A stretch of DNA of 64,000 nucleotides from contig JAQFVV010000316.1 of the NCBI GenBank assembly GCA_028023455.1, positions 496,001 through 560,000 on the forward strand. Direction: 5' to 3'. The DNA is from Epiperipatus broadwayi. Taxonomy: Eukaryota > Onychophora > Udeonychophora > Euonychophora > Peripatidae. A program made the position numbers and the translations under genes. This document shows, one piece after another, positions 13,734-27,189 of the stretch. Numbering within the stretch: the stretch's first letter is position 1; each line of letters starts with the position of its first letter. The notes below the pieces were generated by a model, which saw only the letters and a list, made by a program, of their open reading frames with translations, did no database searches and was not told the DNA's origin.

Positions 13734-14053
13734 CAGTGTCAGAAATTTTACATCAGTGAATCGAGATGTTCTGTGGAAAAAAGATTGAAGGAGCATCAAT
13801 TATTATATACAGTAATCTAATTAAAAATAACGTAAATAGTCAATTTAATACAGCTTCAGTATTCTTTAACCATGAAAAAACTTGTAATTATAAGTTTACA
13901 TTTAATAGTAATGAAATAAAAATATTAATGGAAGAAAGAAATCATAAAAAGAGGAAAATTAAAGAAGCAATATTAATTGATAAATATAAGAACGATGTTA
14001 TTAATAGGCAAACTGCAAATACGGCCATACACAGCTTATGGAAATATAGGTAA
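13734..14053 (+). pseudogene. Penelope-like element GIY-YIG endonuclease fragment
   Basis: At 13737-13812 the frame reads CQKFYISESRCSVEKRLKEH. This matches the GIY-YIG nuclease core of PLEs, where YIGET is followed by an Arg and an EH pair; here the Gly and Thr of YIGET are replaced. After a frameshift near 13815 the domain continues to 14053 with an H-x-F-type block, EIKILMEERNHKKRKIKEA, and a terminal INRQTA segment, which is the usual PLE C-terminus. In intact elements this nuclease nicks target DNA for reverse transcription. No RT domain is adjacent, so only the 3' end was inserted or survived. It differs strongly from the PLE at 34-37 kb and is a separate lineage. Confidence 0.7.
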
Positions 14054-17000
14054 CATTAAGTTTAAAAAATTTGAAATTCAGTTAAAGCTGACGAGGATTA
14101 CCACGTAATTGAAAGCGCTACAAAATAATTTAGACTATAATATTATATTTACCGTTAATTTTTTTTTTCTCTTATATATATATTTTATAACGGGTATTGT
14201 ATTTTATATATATTTAAAAGTGTCTCTTTGAAAACTTAAATCATTTACAAAAATTTCTTTGATAGGAAACAAATGCAATACATTTTATCAGCAACAACTC
14301 TTTTAAACACCCACAAAAAACACAAATAGTATAAAATAATAATTAAGCAATTTATTAATAAAATTTATGTTTAAATTCTTCTTCAGGCTTAGTTCAGGTT
14401 TTAGTTAATCACATTCTAATGAGTAAATAAGTACAATCTAAGTACTGTATTTCTAAAACTCATAAATACACATACATTTGTGAAATAAACTCTTTAATTA
14501 TTATTATAATGTGGCTCAGTTTAAACATACCATAATGGATATAAATAACAGTTCAATTAATATCCAGCTTATTATATATATATATAGTGTGAGAGAGAAA
14601 AAAATATATAGATATAGAAATTTCGTATTGTAGGTATCAAAAGAAAAATAAAGAGGCAAACAAAAAAGAAAAAGGAAACATTAATAATAAAATTATGATT
14701 TTTGATAGAATCTAAATGAGTAAGATTTGTTTATGCAATTATTGACTGCTAATTTTAACTATGAAAAGGAATCATTCGCAAGATACATTTATTTATTTTG
14801 TTTTTTTTTCTTTTTTGATTAGGTATCGTCTAATTGAATTTCAAATGTCGATGAATCATAACAAATTCTGACAAAAAAATTATACTTCAAACATTCAAAA
14901 TAAAATTCTACATTAGAAAGCTAGAAATTATCTCACACAGCTTTGACATACAACTGCGTAGTGAAATATTTAATTAGATCAGTTTTGCTAAACGTGGTGT
15001 TTATTTTGAAAATGATGGTAGGAATCTTCAAACAACTTCCAACATGTCACACATTCACATATATTTATATACCGCATCTGGAAATTCTTGGATTTTAAGT
15101 ATCACGGGGGGAGGGGATTTAAAAAGAGGACTAGTTTATTTCATTTCAATTCGGGCATAGCATAATACTATTGAAATTACTATGATTCAAAATTAGATTT
15201 ACAAAAAAATTAATAGTCATCATTGTGTATTTTAGACTATACTTTCAGTCTGCATATATTTAATTTTTTTGTTTATAAATGGTTGAATTGGGGAGGGGGG
15301 GCTATACATACAACCAAGGCTAATATATATATATATGAAAAGCTCCTTGTTAGAATATCTATCATTCTTGTCAATAAATAATAGCAGACATCTTAAAAAA
15401 TATTTTATGGTTAACGTGAGCATAGATTTTTTTCATGGGAGAAGCAGGCTCCATTTAAGATATTCTAAAGAGATTGATAGAATCCAAAGCAGATATATTA
15501 TTAAATATGTTGTTGTCTTTCAAGATGTTTAATAAGCAGACTAAAGGACCAACATGTGTATTAGTGTTTCACAGATTGGCTTTTATAATCTTCACTAACT
15601 TCATCATTATCTCTTTTTTTTGTACTTTTTTATGTATTTTTCTGGAGTCAGAATAATAATACTCACCTGTGAAAACAAAAGGTAAAGTATCCCATTACAA
15701 AACAACCCCCCCCCCCCCCAAGTTCTTATAAAGAATCAGAGGTGAGACTTTGAACGTTTTCACATTCTTGTTTTAATTACTAATAAAAATAGATACATAC
15801 TAATTTATTAACCATATTATGATTGGATATTATATGAAAGTTCACATCACATAAAATAAAATTTATATTTAAATAAATTTTAATAAAAGAGTCACAATAT
15901 TCAAGCAGGCAATAAAAATGAAGAGGAAAAATTGCTTTAAAATTGAATTATTTACACATATTGTAAATTGAAAATAATATTTTATATATATAAAAAAATA
16001 ACATCATAAGTTAGCAATGATCTAAGGTATTTGACTATGGATTTGTTTACATATATGTATATATGTATTATAATGGTGTGGAATCAATGGGGTGAAGGAG
16101 GGAGTCATCCTGGAGTAATGGAAAATCATCATCAACCCCAGTTCAACAAATATTTTAAATAATGAAATTTAACATAAATATTTAATTTATAAGTAATGAG
16201 CATGATAAATCTTGAGATCACTCTGAGATCAGCCCAGTTAACTCATTAGAGTCATTATAAAGATAATCAAATAAATTCACCAGCATTAAAAATAAGAATA
16301 AGTTGTTCATCATCATGAATGATCAACAATCAAAATAAATCAACAGTCAATCTGGTGACTGGATTTGAAATGGGTCTACTGTAGACCAGGCCAACTATTT
16401 AGTCTTTCCATCTTGGGAAATTATTTAAAGATAATTTGGATGCACAAACTTAAGTGATAATCCATAAAATATACAACTATAAAAACAATAATGCTGGGAT
16501 ATTAAAACCTGCTGATCAACATCAATGCTCTGGCCACTTAGTATCATTAGTGTACTGGACAACTATAAAATTAAATTCTGATAAATACTAAACTAAATAA
16601 AAATGTGGTGCATGGACTTTAAAAAATATATTTTTCATGCAAACCCAGGATTCTTCTCAACTGGATGCCCATAATATACTTCACTTTCATATAATTGATC
16701 ATTATGCATGAATCTAGTTTAGAGAACACTATTATTGTGAACAAGAGATGATATAATACACAATAATCTAAAAATCAGAATGAAGTCACTGAAATAATTT
16801 TAACAATAGAATATAAGTTTATTAATAACAATAAAAAATAATATTAAGGTCTGCAGAATATGGCTATATAAATAAATTAACGCATTTGTTGCTAGTCATG
16901 GCTAAAAATGTGACGGTTTGACATCACTCTAAATCGGGCACTTTTGCGTTCTTTTTAAAGGTTAAAAAAAATTCCGTAAGATGCTGCCCTTTCTTGAATT

Positions 17001-17640
17001 ATTTTACAAGTAAAAAATCAATAAAACTGTCATTAAAGGTCTAACAAAGAAAGAGTGCCACCTATTCTTGATTCTGATTGGCTGTTACCTTTTGACAACA
17101 AAGAAAATGGAGTGTCAATAAACTAAGCGTTACGATTTCTTTTCTTTCATTTCAAAAATGATAAACGAATGTTTTAGACCATTTAAAAAGTATTTTTTGA
17201 CAAATTATAAATTATTTTGATAAAATATGCTAAAAATAAAATTAGTTTAGAAAATAGTTAAGACTTTAACAAAAATTATTTACTGTTTCTGCACGTAAAA
17301 TTGTCAAAGAAATCACGGGCATCACAAAATGTTTTCGTAGCATTCGTTTTACATTTGCTGATATCGAATATTTTTATAATTATAAATAAAAATGTATTTT
17401 TGAAAAAACTTTCGTTCATTTTCATAACCTGACAAATTATTAATATACTTTTTACAAACGAAACTAAAGTGAATATAATATTAAAAGATGAATATATTTT
17501 GACACTTGAGTTTGTGAATTGACACTTGACTTTGTGAATTAACCAATTAAAAGTTTAGACTTTTACCTCACTCGGCCAATAAAAAAATCAGCATAAAAGA
17601 GGTTAAGCCTTCTGCTTTTGATTAATATACAAAATTCAAG
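14054..17640. other. AT-rich non-coding stretch
   Basis: No gene is seen. A run of about 14 C lies near 15706-15719, and a G-rich string near 15290-15300. A 20-bp direct repeat (TTGACACTTGASTTTGTGAA) lies at about 17500-17540. A CCAAT-like and TATA-like arrangement (GGCCAAT near 17574, GCATAAAAG near 17592) could be chance. Confidence 0.45.
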
Positions 17641-18075
17641 TTATTATATTGTGGTTTACATATATGTTCCAATAGGTTTAATTAAAACACAGCACCCAGG
17701 CATGTGGCACAATATATTTTGAACGTATTTGAATTGTCATAAAATAATAATAAAAATTTAAGTAATCATATTCAATGGTACTAACACCTTATAATAGATT
17801 TACACACAACATATATATATATATATCAATGCTCAGATGTATGGTGTAATATAAAATGAACATATTTGAATTGACATTTAATAAAAAATTTAAGTTATCA
17901 CTTTTTAATGACAGATCTCATACTAGGTTTACTTAAACATATATGTATATATATCATCGTGCAGATGGGTGGTACAATAATCTGTTAACATATTTGATTG
18001 TCATATAAGAATAAAATAAAATTATTAACATTTTCATAATTAATTCCATGTTGAATATACATAAAATTCACATGT
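17641..18075. repeat. Diverged tandem repeat, period about 130 bp
   Basis: Three units can be aligned. Each opens with a GCNNRGATGTRTGG-type phrase (near 17691, 17831 and 17961). Then comes a GAACATATTTGAATTGTCAT phrase (near 17721, 17858 and 17984), then an A/T-rich stretch, then a TAGGTTTA-type end with CATATATATAT between units. A partial unit precedes 17691. Spacing is 125-140 bases. The function is unknown and no coding frame is kept. Confidence 0.6.
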
Positions 18076-21000
18076 ATGTGTATATATATAAATCAGTTAT
18101 CAAATTCTCTCATAACAGTTTATTCTTTTTTTTTCTTTAAAAATAATATCAATTTCTTGACTGTTGCTAAAAGTTAAATCCTCCAGCAGGTATATATTTT
18201 TTTTCTAATCTAAAAAGATTTTGGAGTTTACTTTTTCCTTTTCAAAATAAATTTGTCTATGAATCAAGCATTTCATTCAAGAAAAATTTTACTTTTTTTT
18301 TCTTTTAAAATATATAGATTTTAAATCTCTTTTTTTCCTTCAATAAACTATTTAAATAATATCATTCTCAATTATATATCTTACTTTTTTTTAAAAAAGG
18401 TAATTTTAACTAAAGAAATTACTTAAAATTTTGTTCTCATATATATATTGCTACTCTACCAGCAGCTGTACTTTATAAATCTACATTTATCTGTGCTTCT
18501 ATGCCTATAGATAAAACAGCATATGTATAACTAATTCTTCAGCCAGCTGATGGATTCCCTTGATGAGAGCCAGTCCAAGATTGTTCTCATCATCAAAGGT
18601 ATAATCAGATAACTGTTGACATTCAATTAGTTACACTTATACTTCAGGAAAGCCATCCATTTTCATCCACACTAGGGCTTTGAAATATTTAAAAATGATC
18701 CTTTTTTCCCCATGTATTCCCTTATTTCTTCATTGACAGTTATTTGTATAACTCTGGAAACCAACAACTACAGAAAACAACTAATTTCTAGAAAAACCAA
18801 CCACTTTAATGTTTTTATCCACCCTTTTTATAGATAGGGTGGAGTGAAAAAAAATCATTAACTCAAGAATGTTTTTCCTATCTTTTACCAATTTTTAAAT
18901 CTACTTTAATCACTATAAAAGCAGCTTTGAATTTTATCAAAGTGTGATCTAAAAAGATTTCAAAATAGATAATAGAATTTTACAAAAATGTTATACAGTT
19001 TTAATTAAAAAAAAAGATTTTTAAAATAGATAGTGGAATTTTTACAATTATCAGTAGATCTCTTTTAACATAAAACATGATTAGAATACAATATGAATTA
19101 GAACTCTTTTACTGTTTAATTTATGATAAAATTTTATTTTAAATTCAAAATTATTTTGCCCTTTACTGTGATCTTATTCTAGGGAAATGTAGAAAATGTC
19201 TATAAAATTTTTGTCTGTGTTTATTTCTACTTTTCCTTTCAACTTTATATTTATGCACACATACTATACATCACAAAATCCATATGGATACAGTATGTAC
19301 ATATAAATGTAGTATATATATATGCACATATGTATGTATTGTGAATGAAATTTATTCTAAAATATATGAACAGTGTTAATGAAGCAATATTGTCTCATAT
19401 ATACAATATTTTATTGAAGGATAAGTTAAAATGTAAAAGAAAAATAATAAGTAAAGACTACCAAAATGTAAAGATAAATTAAGTGCTATTCACTGAATAG
19501 CTTGCATATTTAGATAATCATGAATATAATAAATATTATAACTGAGCAGGGCTAGTGACATGCAAGTGAATCATAGATTTGGGCAACCACATATAATAAA
19601 TAAAATCATGAACCAAATGGTTTTCTTCACTTATATACTAAATATTTGGGCAGTCTAAAATATACTTCATAAATGTTATTTTTAGGCAATTAAAATGTAT
19701 AACTAATAAATAGACAAATAAATATGTTGATCCATAAATGACTCTATGATAATTCAATGTTATATCTATAGTGAATTCATTAAATTTGTAAGACACCCAT
19801 TAATTCATAGAGATGAGTATATTTTGCTTGGCAAAGAAAATAAATTCAATAAATCAATGTAGAATGAATTACCATAGTTGTAAAATAAATTGGGTAATAA
19901 AATAGTTTTGTAATGATTTATGCATTAGGCAAATCAAATTATTTAGGTTACTAATATCAATCTAAGTTTATTGAAATAAGCATTAATTCATTGAGGTGGC
20001 TAAAATAAAGATTATAACTAATTTACCAACTGAAATCTAAGATCATATAATATTTCTTTATAATTTAACTCCTTCTAGATTGCAATGAATAGAAATGATC
20101 TATGATTAAAATTATTAAAGCATACAGTCATAAAAGGGTTAATGACAAGCTTTTTCTCATAAATAAAAATTAATATGTTCACAATTGATTTAAGTCTTAA
20201 TTACATGAGTATATGTGAGTCTATTATTTAAGCCTATATTGAATGATAAGATAAAATTACTTTGTAATAAAAATTATTAATAAGAAAAGGACTTCGACAA
20301 ATATTTGGTCATTAAACTACTATTATACTTTTAACGATTATTGATAAGTAAAATTTATTTCATATAGATAAGTTAACAAAAAAATTTTTATAGTGTCTGT
20401 TACCAATTTTAGCATATATATATATAATTTTAGCTTAGATTCCACGATCCCATGTCATTTTACTTGGTACATTAATGATAACAAAATACGGTTTTGATGA
20501 AAATTTTTATTATTAAATAATATTCAGCTATTTCTTTGCCGACATTACAATCCAGAATAAATTTTATTAGCTTTATAGTTTCATGGCTGCTAATTATAGC
20601 AGTTGTTGTAATTATTCCATTTAGTCATAAAGATATGAGATGAGGGTAAACTTTGTGTTCCCTTCCTCTTAAATACTCACAGAACATATTTCTTTGAAAT
20701 AAATTCAAGAATCTATTTTAAAAAGTAAGATAAAATAAACACAAATTTTAAGCAAAAGAAAGTATGAATTTTTTTTTTCTGAAATCATTTTTGTAACTAT
20801 TGTAACGATATATAAATATGTCGTTACATTAATTTAAAATAAAAACTTAAAAGTTCGCAAATAAAAGTAAAAAACTAAACGCTAAAATTAAAACATTGTT
20901 AAACGTGTATACATTCGCACAGATGTTAAACTTTAAAAATATTTTTTTTTTCATAAACAAAAAAAAAAGGTATTTGAATGTATTTTTTTTAAATAAAAAA

Positions 21001-21230
21001 ATACAAGATTGAAATATAAAAATATTTTAATAAAAAAATAACGTAAGTTAAAATAAAAACAGGTATTAATTAATTCCTGTAATCTATAAAAGGAAATGAT
21101 TGTTTATTAATTATCTAAAAGCTGTTTAATTAAAAAGTCAGATGGAAAGTTAGATAAGAGAAGAAAGAGATTTTAGCTTGACAAATGGAAGCACTAAGCC
21201 TTGGCCCGGACCATAACGAAAAAACAAATT
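18076..21230. other. AT-rich non-coding stretch
   Basis: No gene is seen. 18100-18420 is T-rich. A phrase CATTAATTCATNGAG recurs 185 bases apart near 19797 and 19982, hinting at an old duplication. Confidence 0.45.
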
Positions 21231-21263
21231 AGTGACGTTTGTTCAGTGAATCCTTGTGGATAA

Positions 21264-21592
21264 TATAAAAAGGAGAAATATTGAGTATTGGGCAGTTCCA
21301 GCTGTTTGTTTTGAGAGTGGTGATAGAGACGCAATATCACACACTCTCTCTATTTTAAAAAATGAACTGATTGTGATATCGAAAGGAACCAGCTAATGCT
21401 ACCTCCGAACATCTGACCGGGTTTCAAACAAGGACTCCGTGGAAAAACAAGAACCTGGACTCTTCTTCCGTAAGCTGTTAACAATGAACTAAAAAAATTT
21501 TTTTAAATAATCAAGAACTTTCGTCAAGTTGAACAAATTAATAAACAAGCCGACTTATTTAAAATGGACTCTTATCTGACTTTTTGTAAGTT
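21264..21592 (+). promoter_or_regulatory. Candidate RNA polymerase II promoter and first exon
   Basis: TATAAAA at 21264-21270 is followed 30 bases downstream by an initiator-like GCAGTT (A at 21294). The next ~270 bases are richer in G and C than their surroundings. An ATG at 21564 is followed by seven codons and a strong splice-donor consensus, GTAAGT, at 21586. Together this resembles a TATA promoter with a first exon mostly of 5' UTR. No downstream exon could be identified in the window. An LTR of a retroelement with the same promoter layout is the main alternative. Only the layout is seen in the sequence; function is inferred. Confidence 0.35.
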
Positions 21593-22778
21593 TAAATCAA
21601 ATCAAATTAATAATGGTTAATTTTATATCTTTCCCGATTGTGAAAAGAATCATTTCCCTTTTAATATTTTTATGTGTAGTAATATTTTATTGGAGAAATT
21701 ATTAAATGCATTACATTTAAGTTGTCTATAGACGCTTGCATGGATTCGTTTGCGGTTAATTGGATTTTGGTTTTCATATTTGATCAAAATATATAGACAT
21801 TCGATAAATAATGATACCTTATGGTGAGTATCTAAAATGTATTTATTCGGATGTCTTTTAAGTTATTGGTGACAACGCAAGTATCTTATGGTGAATACTA
21901 TTGGGTTACTTATAAGTTTCCCTCTGCGATTGTCGGTATCAATAATTTTGTATTTTGATCGTTTATGTTTATTTTGAAATGTTTTTGACCGTGGAATCTG
22001 TGTAATCGATCTATACCCAACATTTTTAAATAAATCTGTGCGAACGTATATAAATGTTAAAATTAAGTCGGGCGCGAATGGCTATATAGTTTTGTAAAGT
22101 TGTATTAAGGGAGGGTAATCTTAGGTTATTCATTTCGTAGTTGAATTGGTTCAATGGATTGGATATATTTGTGTAATTAGTACATGTAGTATGAGATCCG
22201 CTACGGGCAGGATTATAGATATATGCCACACACCCTCTGTTTGCCTATGGATGGGTTTGTAAGTCGGCAGAAGACCGCAGTCCATTCCTATGGAGTTTTT
22301 AGTTTATTGATCTACTTGCCCACAGATGTCACATTCCTGTTGGTGGAGAGTCAATGTCTTCTCTATTTCTACTTATTGTTCAGATGTACATTCCTGACAA
22401 TATAGTATTTTGTGTTGTCGTATCATGCTACATTGAATACATGAATGTATCAGATGGATTGGCGCCAGTTGATTGCGAAATTTGTTGCCTAAGATTAAAT
22501 CAGGGAAGAATATTTTCCTTTCAAATGCAGACCTATGTAGTCCATTCATACTCGACCCTCTAAATAAAATATTAAACATTATAGCAAGCTATTTTAAATG
22601 TAAAATTAAAAATTAAGATAAAAATCTAAATGTTAAACTTATTCCTCGAATTTAGAATGATTTTATATGTGCGTAAATAAATATTTTTCTGTGTTAATTT
22701 CTGGCAGTGGCTTTTATTATTTTATTCTTTTATATTTAAGATATAAAATTTATAGATTTTTATCTCGGCATCTCCGCT
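21593..22778. other. Non-coding stretch, less AT-rich than average
   Basis: No gene is recognised. Open frames at 22026-22229 and 22223-22579 overlap on both strands and carry no domain, and would be chance in a less AT-rich stretch. If 21264-21592 is a real first exon this would be intron. Confidence 0.4.
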
Positions 22779-22905
22779 GAGCTAGTGACAATGGGATAAC
22801 GATCTAAATATGTAAATAAAGTGGAATCCTAACAGCGCGTATCTGCCTACTTTATAAATTTTTCTAGGCTCAAATGTCTAGATGGCGCCCTTTGGTAGTG
22901 CGGTG
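22779..22905 (+). repeat. Dispersed repeat E, copy 1
   Basis: The phrases GAGCTAGTGAC, AAATTTTTCTAGG, a TTCGAAT-like block (here TCAAATG) and GGCGCCCT occur in this order. They also occur, with divergence, on the minus strand at 32270-32386. The box-B-like block in the partner copy (GGTTCGAAT) suggests a tRNA-derived SINE, but no clear box A was found. Confidence 0.45.
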
Positions 22906-23209
22906 CAATGCGATGCGATCTACCACTTCGTTTGGATCGTTATACTATGGTAACACAAATTTAGTTGTTTCCTTTTTTTAAACACTGACTTGTGAACATG
23001 TGATTCTCCTTTTTCTAATCTTAATATGGCAGTGTTACCATTCTATAATAACTTAAATAAATATTTCATTTTTAAATTTAATAAATAAATAGTTCACTTT
23101 TTTCAGATTCATTCAAAATAATAAACATATGGCCTTTAGTTGTTTTCTTTATTTGGATATTTATACATTACAGAAGGGAACTATAGATGGCAAGAAGATT
23201 TTTTTCGAT

Positions 23210-24035
23210 ATATTGCAATTTATGGATAACAAGAGAATAGCCTAAATAGTTTTTAATTGGGTTATGAGTAAAAGACAGGCAACAAAAGGTGTGAGAAATG
23301 TAGTATGGTATGCAGAAGATTTGGATAAAGAATTTATGTCAGTATACTTATGCAAAAGGTGGGATGATTGTGTTAGAATTGTTGAGTATTAAAGTGGCAA
23401 GGAATGGGATAGAAGAATAGATACATTAACAAAAATAGGGAGTTGGGGAGATAAAAAAACTAGAGAGTAAAAAGAGCTTAAATAGATATAAAAGTAAACA
23501 AAATATTGGGTGTGAATTAATTTATGATAATAGCAAGGAAAGTAGTTTACTGTTTAAGGCTCAAACAGGATCTTCAGCAACAAGGGTATATGCACATAAA
23601 TAGAAAAATATGGGTGATTTAGTCTGAAAGTTATGTAAGGAAGGCATAGAAAATATTAGGCATCTGTTAATTGAATGTAAATGCCTACAAGCTGAAAGGA
23701 TGCAAATAATGAAATTATGGGAAAATAAATATAAACAAAGTGATTATACAGAAAGTGGGTTCTTGGTTTTTATGCTGGGTTTGGGAAAGATAAAGGGAAT
23801 TTAGATATAAAGACTATAGAGTTTATAAAGATTTTGTTGTGGAAATGGAATGGAGCAAGAAAGAGAAGAATATGGGAAAAACAGGGTGGGAAATGAATAG
23901 GGAAGATAGCGAACAGGTTTCTCTGGACATAGTGACAGATATTCCTGACCCCGAGAAAGGAGAAGCCAAAGTGCATCACATGCATGTATATGTATGTATG
24001 TATGTATTCATGCACATATGTAAGTATGTATGTAT
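23210..24035 (+). pseudogene. Non-LTR retrotransposon 3' end, decayed, copy 1
   Basis: Fragments of a LINE ORF C-terminus are readable. Near 23260-23450 the frame gives VVWYAEDLDKEFMSVYL. Near 23630-23700 there is a C-x2-C-x8-H-x4-C zinc motif (first Cys codon mutated to a stop), KLCKEGIENIRHLLIECKC. After the ORF end the sequence reads ATTCCTGAC, GAGAAAGGAGAA and GTGCATCACA, and then a TATG microsatellite as a tail. The same 3' end occurs on the opposite strand at 27190-27725, which defines the element. The RT core is missing, so both copies are 5'-truncated. The clade was not determined; the zinc motif is common to several LINE clades. Confidence 0.7.
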
Positions 24036-25014
24036 TAAAGATTTTCACAAATGAAAGATATAAACATTTATTTTGTATTTGTCCATAACATATTTTCTTG
24101 TATTAATAATTATTATCATTATAGTGTTGCTTCAGCTGAAATATACATGCCATAGTCTTTGTGGAAAAGATTATTCAAGGGTGTTGGAAAAGTAAAAAAA
24201 AATCCGAAAATCCTACTATTAATAATAAGCAAACCTATGCATGGATAAATCTGAGATATGTGTTTATATACACATACGCATTTTTAATTTTGAATATTAA
24301 GCTATAGTATATATAAAGACAAATTGTCTCATGTCTTTCAACAATGGATGAGCATATATATTTAAAATTTATAAAGGCAAAGAGGAAATGCATATAGACT
24401 AAAATTACTCATATTAGTAAATTACTCATATTAGTAAATTCAAGAAAATTTAAACAAATGTGTAAACATGGTTAAAAGTCTGCACAACCAGGGGGGAAAT
24501 GGGAATTGTTAGATTATTGGAAACTTCAGGGTTATAATTTTAAATACTTTTTTATGTTATTGTAATGTAATGTAAATAATATCCATTGGATGGCATTGCA
24601 GTTGAATAGCTTGGTCATGTGATTTTGTAAAAACGAATTGTCTTGATTAGATTCGAAAGCCTGGTTTTTTTTATTTATGGTGAGTAGTCTGTTTCAGTTT
24701 TGTTTTAATTTTTTATATATAAAAGGAAACATTATGAACAAATTTTAACATTGAAATTTGATTATTTAAAATATTTACTGTATTGTGTATTATGAATAAA
24801 CTCTATACTGTACAGTTTTAATATAAAAGTCTCTATTTTGCTTTTGGATGACATAGTGTTAATAAGTATCCTATGATATCATCAATCAACTTTTTTATGA
24901 TCATTACAGCGAATAATCAATTGTAAATCAAAGTAGTGGGTATAAAATGATGATGATCATTATTGTGAATCCTTGCATAAGGGACAAGTACTGTAATTGA
25001 TTCAGAAATGTTTG
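24036..25014. other. AT-rich non-coding stretch
   Basis: No gene is seen. A short direct duplication of ATTACTCATATTAGTAAATT lies near 24405-24440. Confidence 0.5.
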
Positions 25015-25640
25015 ACTTTTAAAAAATGGCAACCATAAAGACTGATAGTAGTATATTAAAAAAATTATTAAGTTGTAAATATTTTTGTCAGATTATTAAT
25101 ACAGATAAAAATATAATAAATAAAATTACTCATAAAATTACACGTTGACAGAGTGTTTCTGGCAAAAACAATAATATCAATTTAATATTGCTTAAAAAAT
25201 AGCTATATGTTTGAATAGAAATAAATATGTTTTACAAGGGCTTACATAAAAATCTGAGATCTGAATATTTAACAGAAGAATGATAAAAAAATTTCACACA
25301 TTATGCTAAAGTATGAAGAGATGTAAGATGAGAACTACAAGAAAATATTAAAAGCAAAATAGAAAATAAACAAGCATCATTAACATCATTAAAAAATTAA
25401 GAGACTGAAATGAAACTGGGCTGGACATGTTGTTAGAATACTTAAAAATATATATATATGGACAGTTGAAATTTAAACCAAATCCTAAGAATTTATAAAA
25501 GACCTAAAGAGAGACTACACATAAGATAGATGAGTGAGAAAATGAAGTCTGCTGGATGAATGTGCAGAAGAAAGTTATGGATAAGAGAAACTGGAGAAAT
25601 CTTCATTTTGCAGTGAACCAAACCAGCTAATATTTGTATT
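25015..25640 (+). pseudogene. RTE-type LINE 3' fragment, decayed
   Basis: Broken frames give a YFCQIINTDKN-like block near 25070-25110, the counterpart of the YLGxxI segment after RT motif C. Further on they give GHVVRIL near 25415 and a WTVEI block near 25460, parallel to the RWTIEI block of the RTE relic at 3.0-4.9 kb. The end (TCTTCATTTTGCAGTG) resembles the end of that copy. It is a 5'-truncated relic of the same or a related subfamily. Confidence 0.55.
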
Positions 25641-25940
25641 TTTGTAAAAAAAAAACATTTATTACAAATGAAGTATTTTTTCTCATTTTTTTTTAATATT
25701 ATAAAGTCTAACAATATCTCATTTAATATAAGATAGATCTTTCTTTCCTTTGTAAAGAAATCTATTGTTTTAAGTATGTAATTATAGTCAGCATTGAGTA
25801 TTAGCTAGGAATTCTATGTATTCTGTGACTTTTTGTTCAGAGATTTTGCAATTTTTTAAAAAGGATTATTATTATTTTTTGTCTCGTAAATATAAGGAAA
25901 TGATATATATATATATTCACATACATGTAACACATAAAAA

Positions 25941-26156
25941 TAGCAAAAAACAAAATTTTACTAATATTTTTCCACAACCATGGTTTTTATCTATCAACAA
26001 ATAGACCTTTTCCAGTGAAATTCTACAAAACATAAAACATATACTGTATATACTCAAAACATTGTAGGTTTTGTTGAATTTCACTTGAAAAATCTATTTG
26101 TTAATAAATGAAACCATGGTTATGGAAGAATTTTAGTAAATTTTTGTTTTTTGGCT
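25941..26156. repeat. Foldback (inverted-repeat) element, ~215 bp
   Basis: Arms 25941-26031 and 26069-26156 are inverted copies of each other. Paired landmarks include AAAATTTTACTAATATT with its inverted partner, AACCATGGTTT, and GTGAAATTC. About 37 bases of loop separate them. There is no coding capacity. It has the layout of a MITE or foldback element; clear TSDs were not found. Confidence 0.65.
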
Positions 26157-27189
26157 AGTATTGTAATGTTGTATGAATTTCTACTTTATTTATAATTACT
26201 AGTAAAGAGTTAGGCAGTATTTAATTAATAGAACATATAATACACTAATTCTGTCTTTACAAAAAGAAAAAAAAACGAACAGATGTTTCTGTTAATATTT
26301 ATTAATCTTCCCGAAAAAAGATCATGTGTTTTACAGGTACCAAATAAAAAATAAAAGACATTAAATTCACCATGTTGTCCCAGATGAGTTTAAAACCTTA
26401 TATATTTCTTTCCCAAATAAGCACCACGTGATAACAACAGATGCAAAAAAAGAAGAAAGCCCTTACACTAAAGATTTACCCTATTTGAGTTCGTTAAAAC
26501 TTAAATGAGGATTTACTGCGCTTTCTTTCAGTTAAAAACAAATTCCTTTTTTGTAAGTTATTTTTAAAATGGTACTTTAATTTCTATCCAGCGGACCTTT
26601 AATAATGCCTTTGCATAGGTTATGCACAGCCATTTCAGGTAACCAAACATTTTGTTATCTAACTTGTTTTTCCACTTATAAAAAAACAAGTTCAGAAAAA
26701 AATCTGAGGTCATTTATTATTATTTTTTTATCCGCCGACAGAATAAACTATAAATGTTGTATTTGCCAATAAGATTCTGTTGGGACGAAGAACAAAAATC
26801 TAATAATTCAAAAACTATCTTAATTTCTTCTGTTTACATTTTTGCTTGTCATCTTGAAGATTTATTAAATGATCAAACTATTTTTTTATTTCTCACCAAT
26901 ATTAATATTTACTTTGAAAAAAAAAAAAGAGCAGAAATGAAAAAAATCTTTTTATTTTTTGAGAAATAAGGCACATGGAAAACAGAAATGAGGCCACGTA
27001 TTATTTAACTGAAAAAAAAAAACGTTAATAAAAATCTCAACGGAAAGTAATTAAATAGGATTTATTTTTTGATTCGGAATGAATATTTATGCATTTAATA
27101 CTTTAATTCTAATCTTGAAATCATTTGTAAAAAAAAAAAAAATTTCATCACAACAATTTTAATTTATTTTATGAATGAATGTTTCTATA
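26157..27189. other. AT-rich non-coding stretch
   Basis: No gene is seen; there are several A-runs near 27130-27142. An open frame at 26754-26969 has no domain. Confidence 0.5.
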
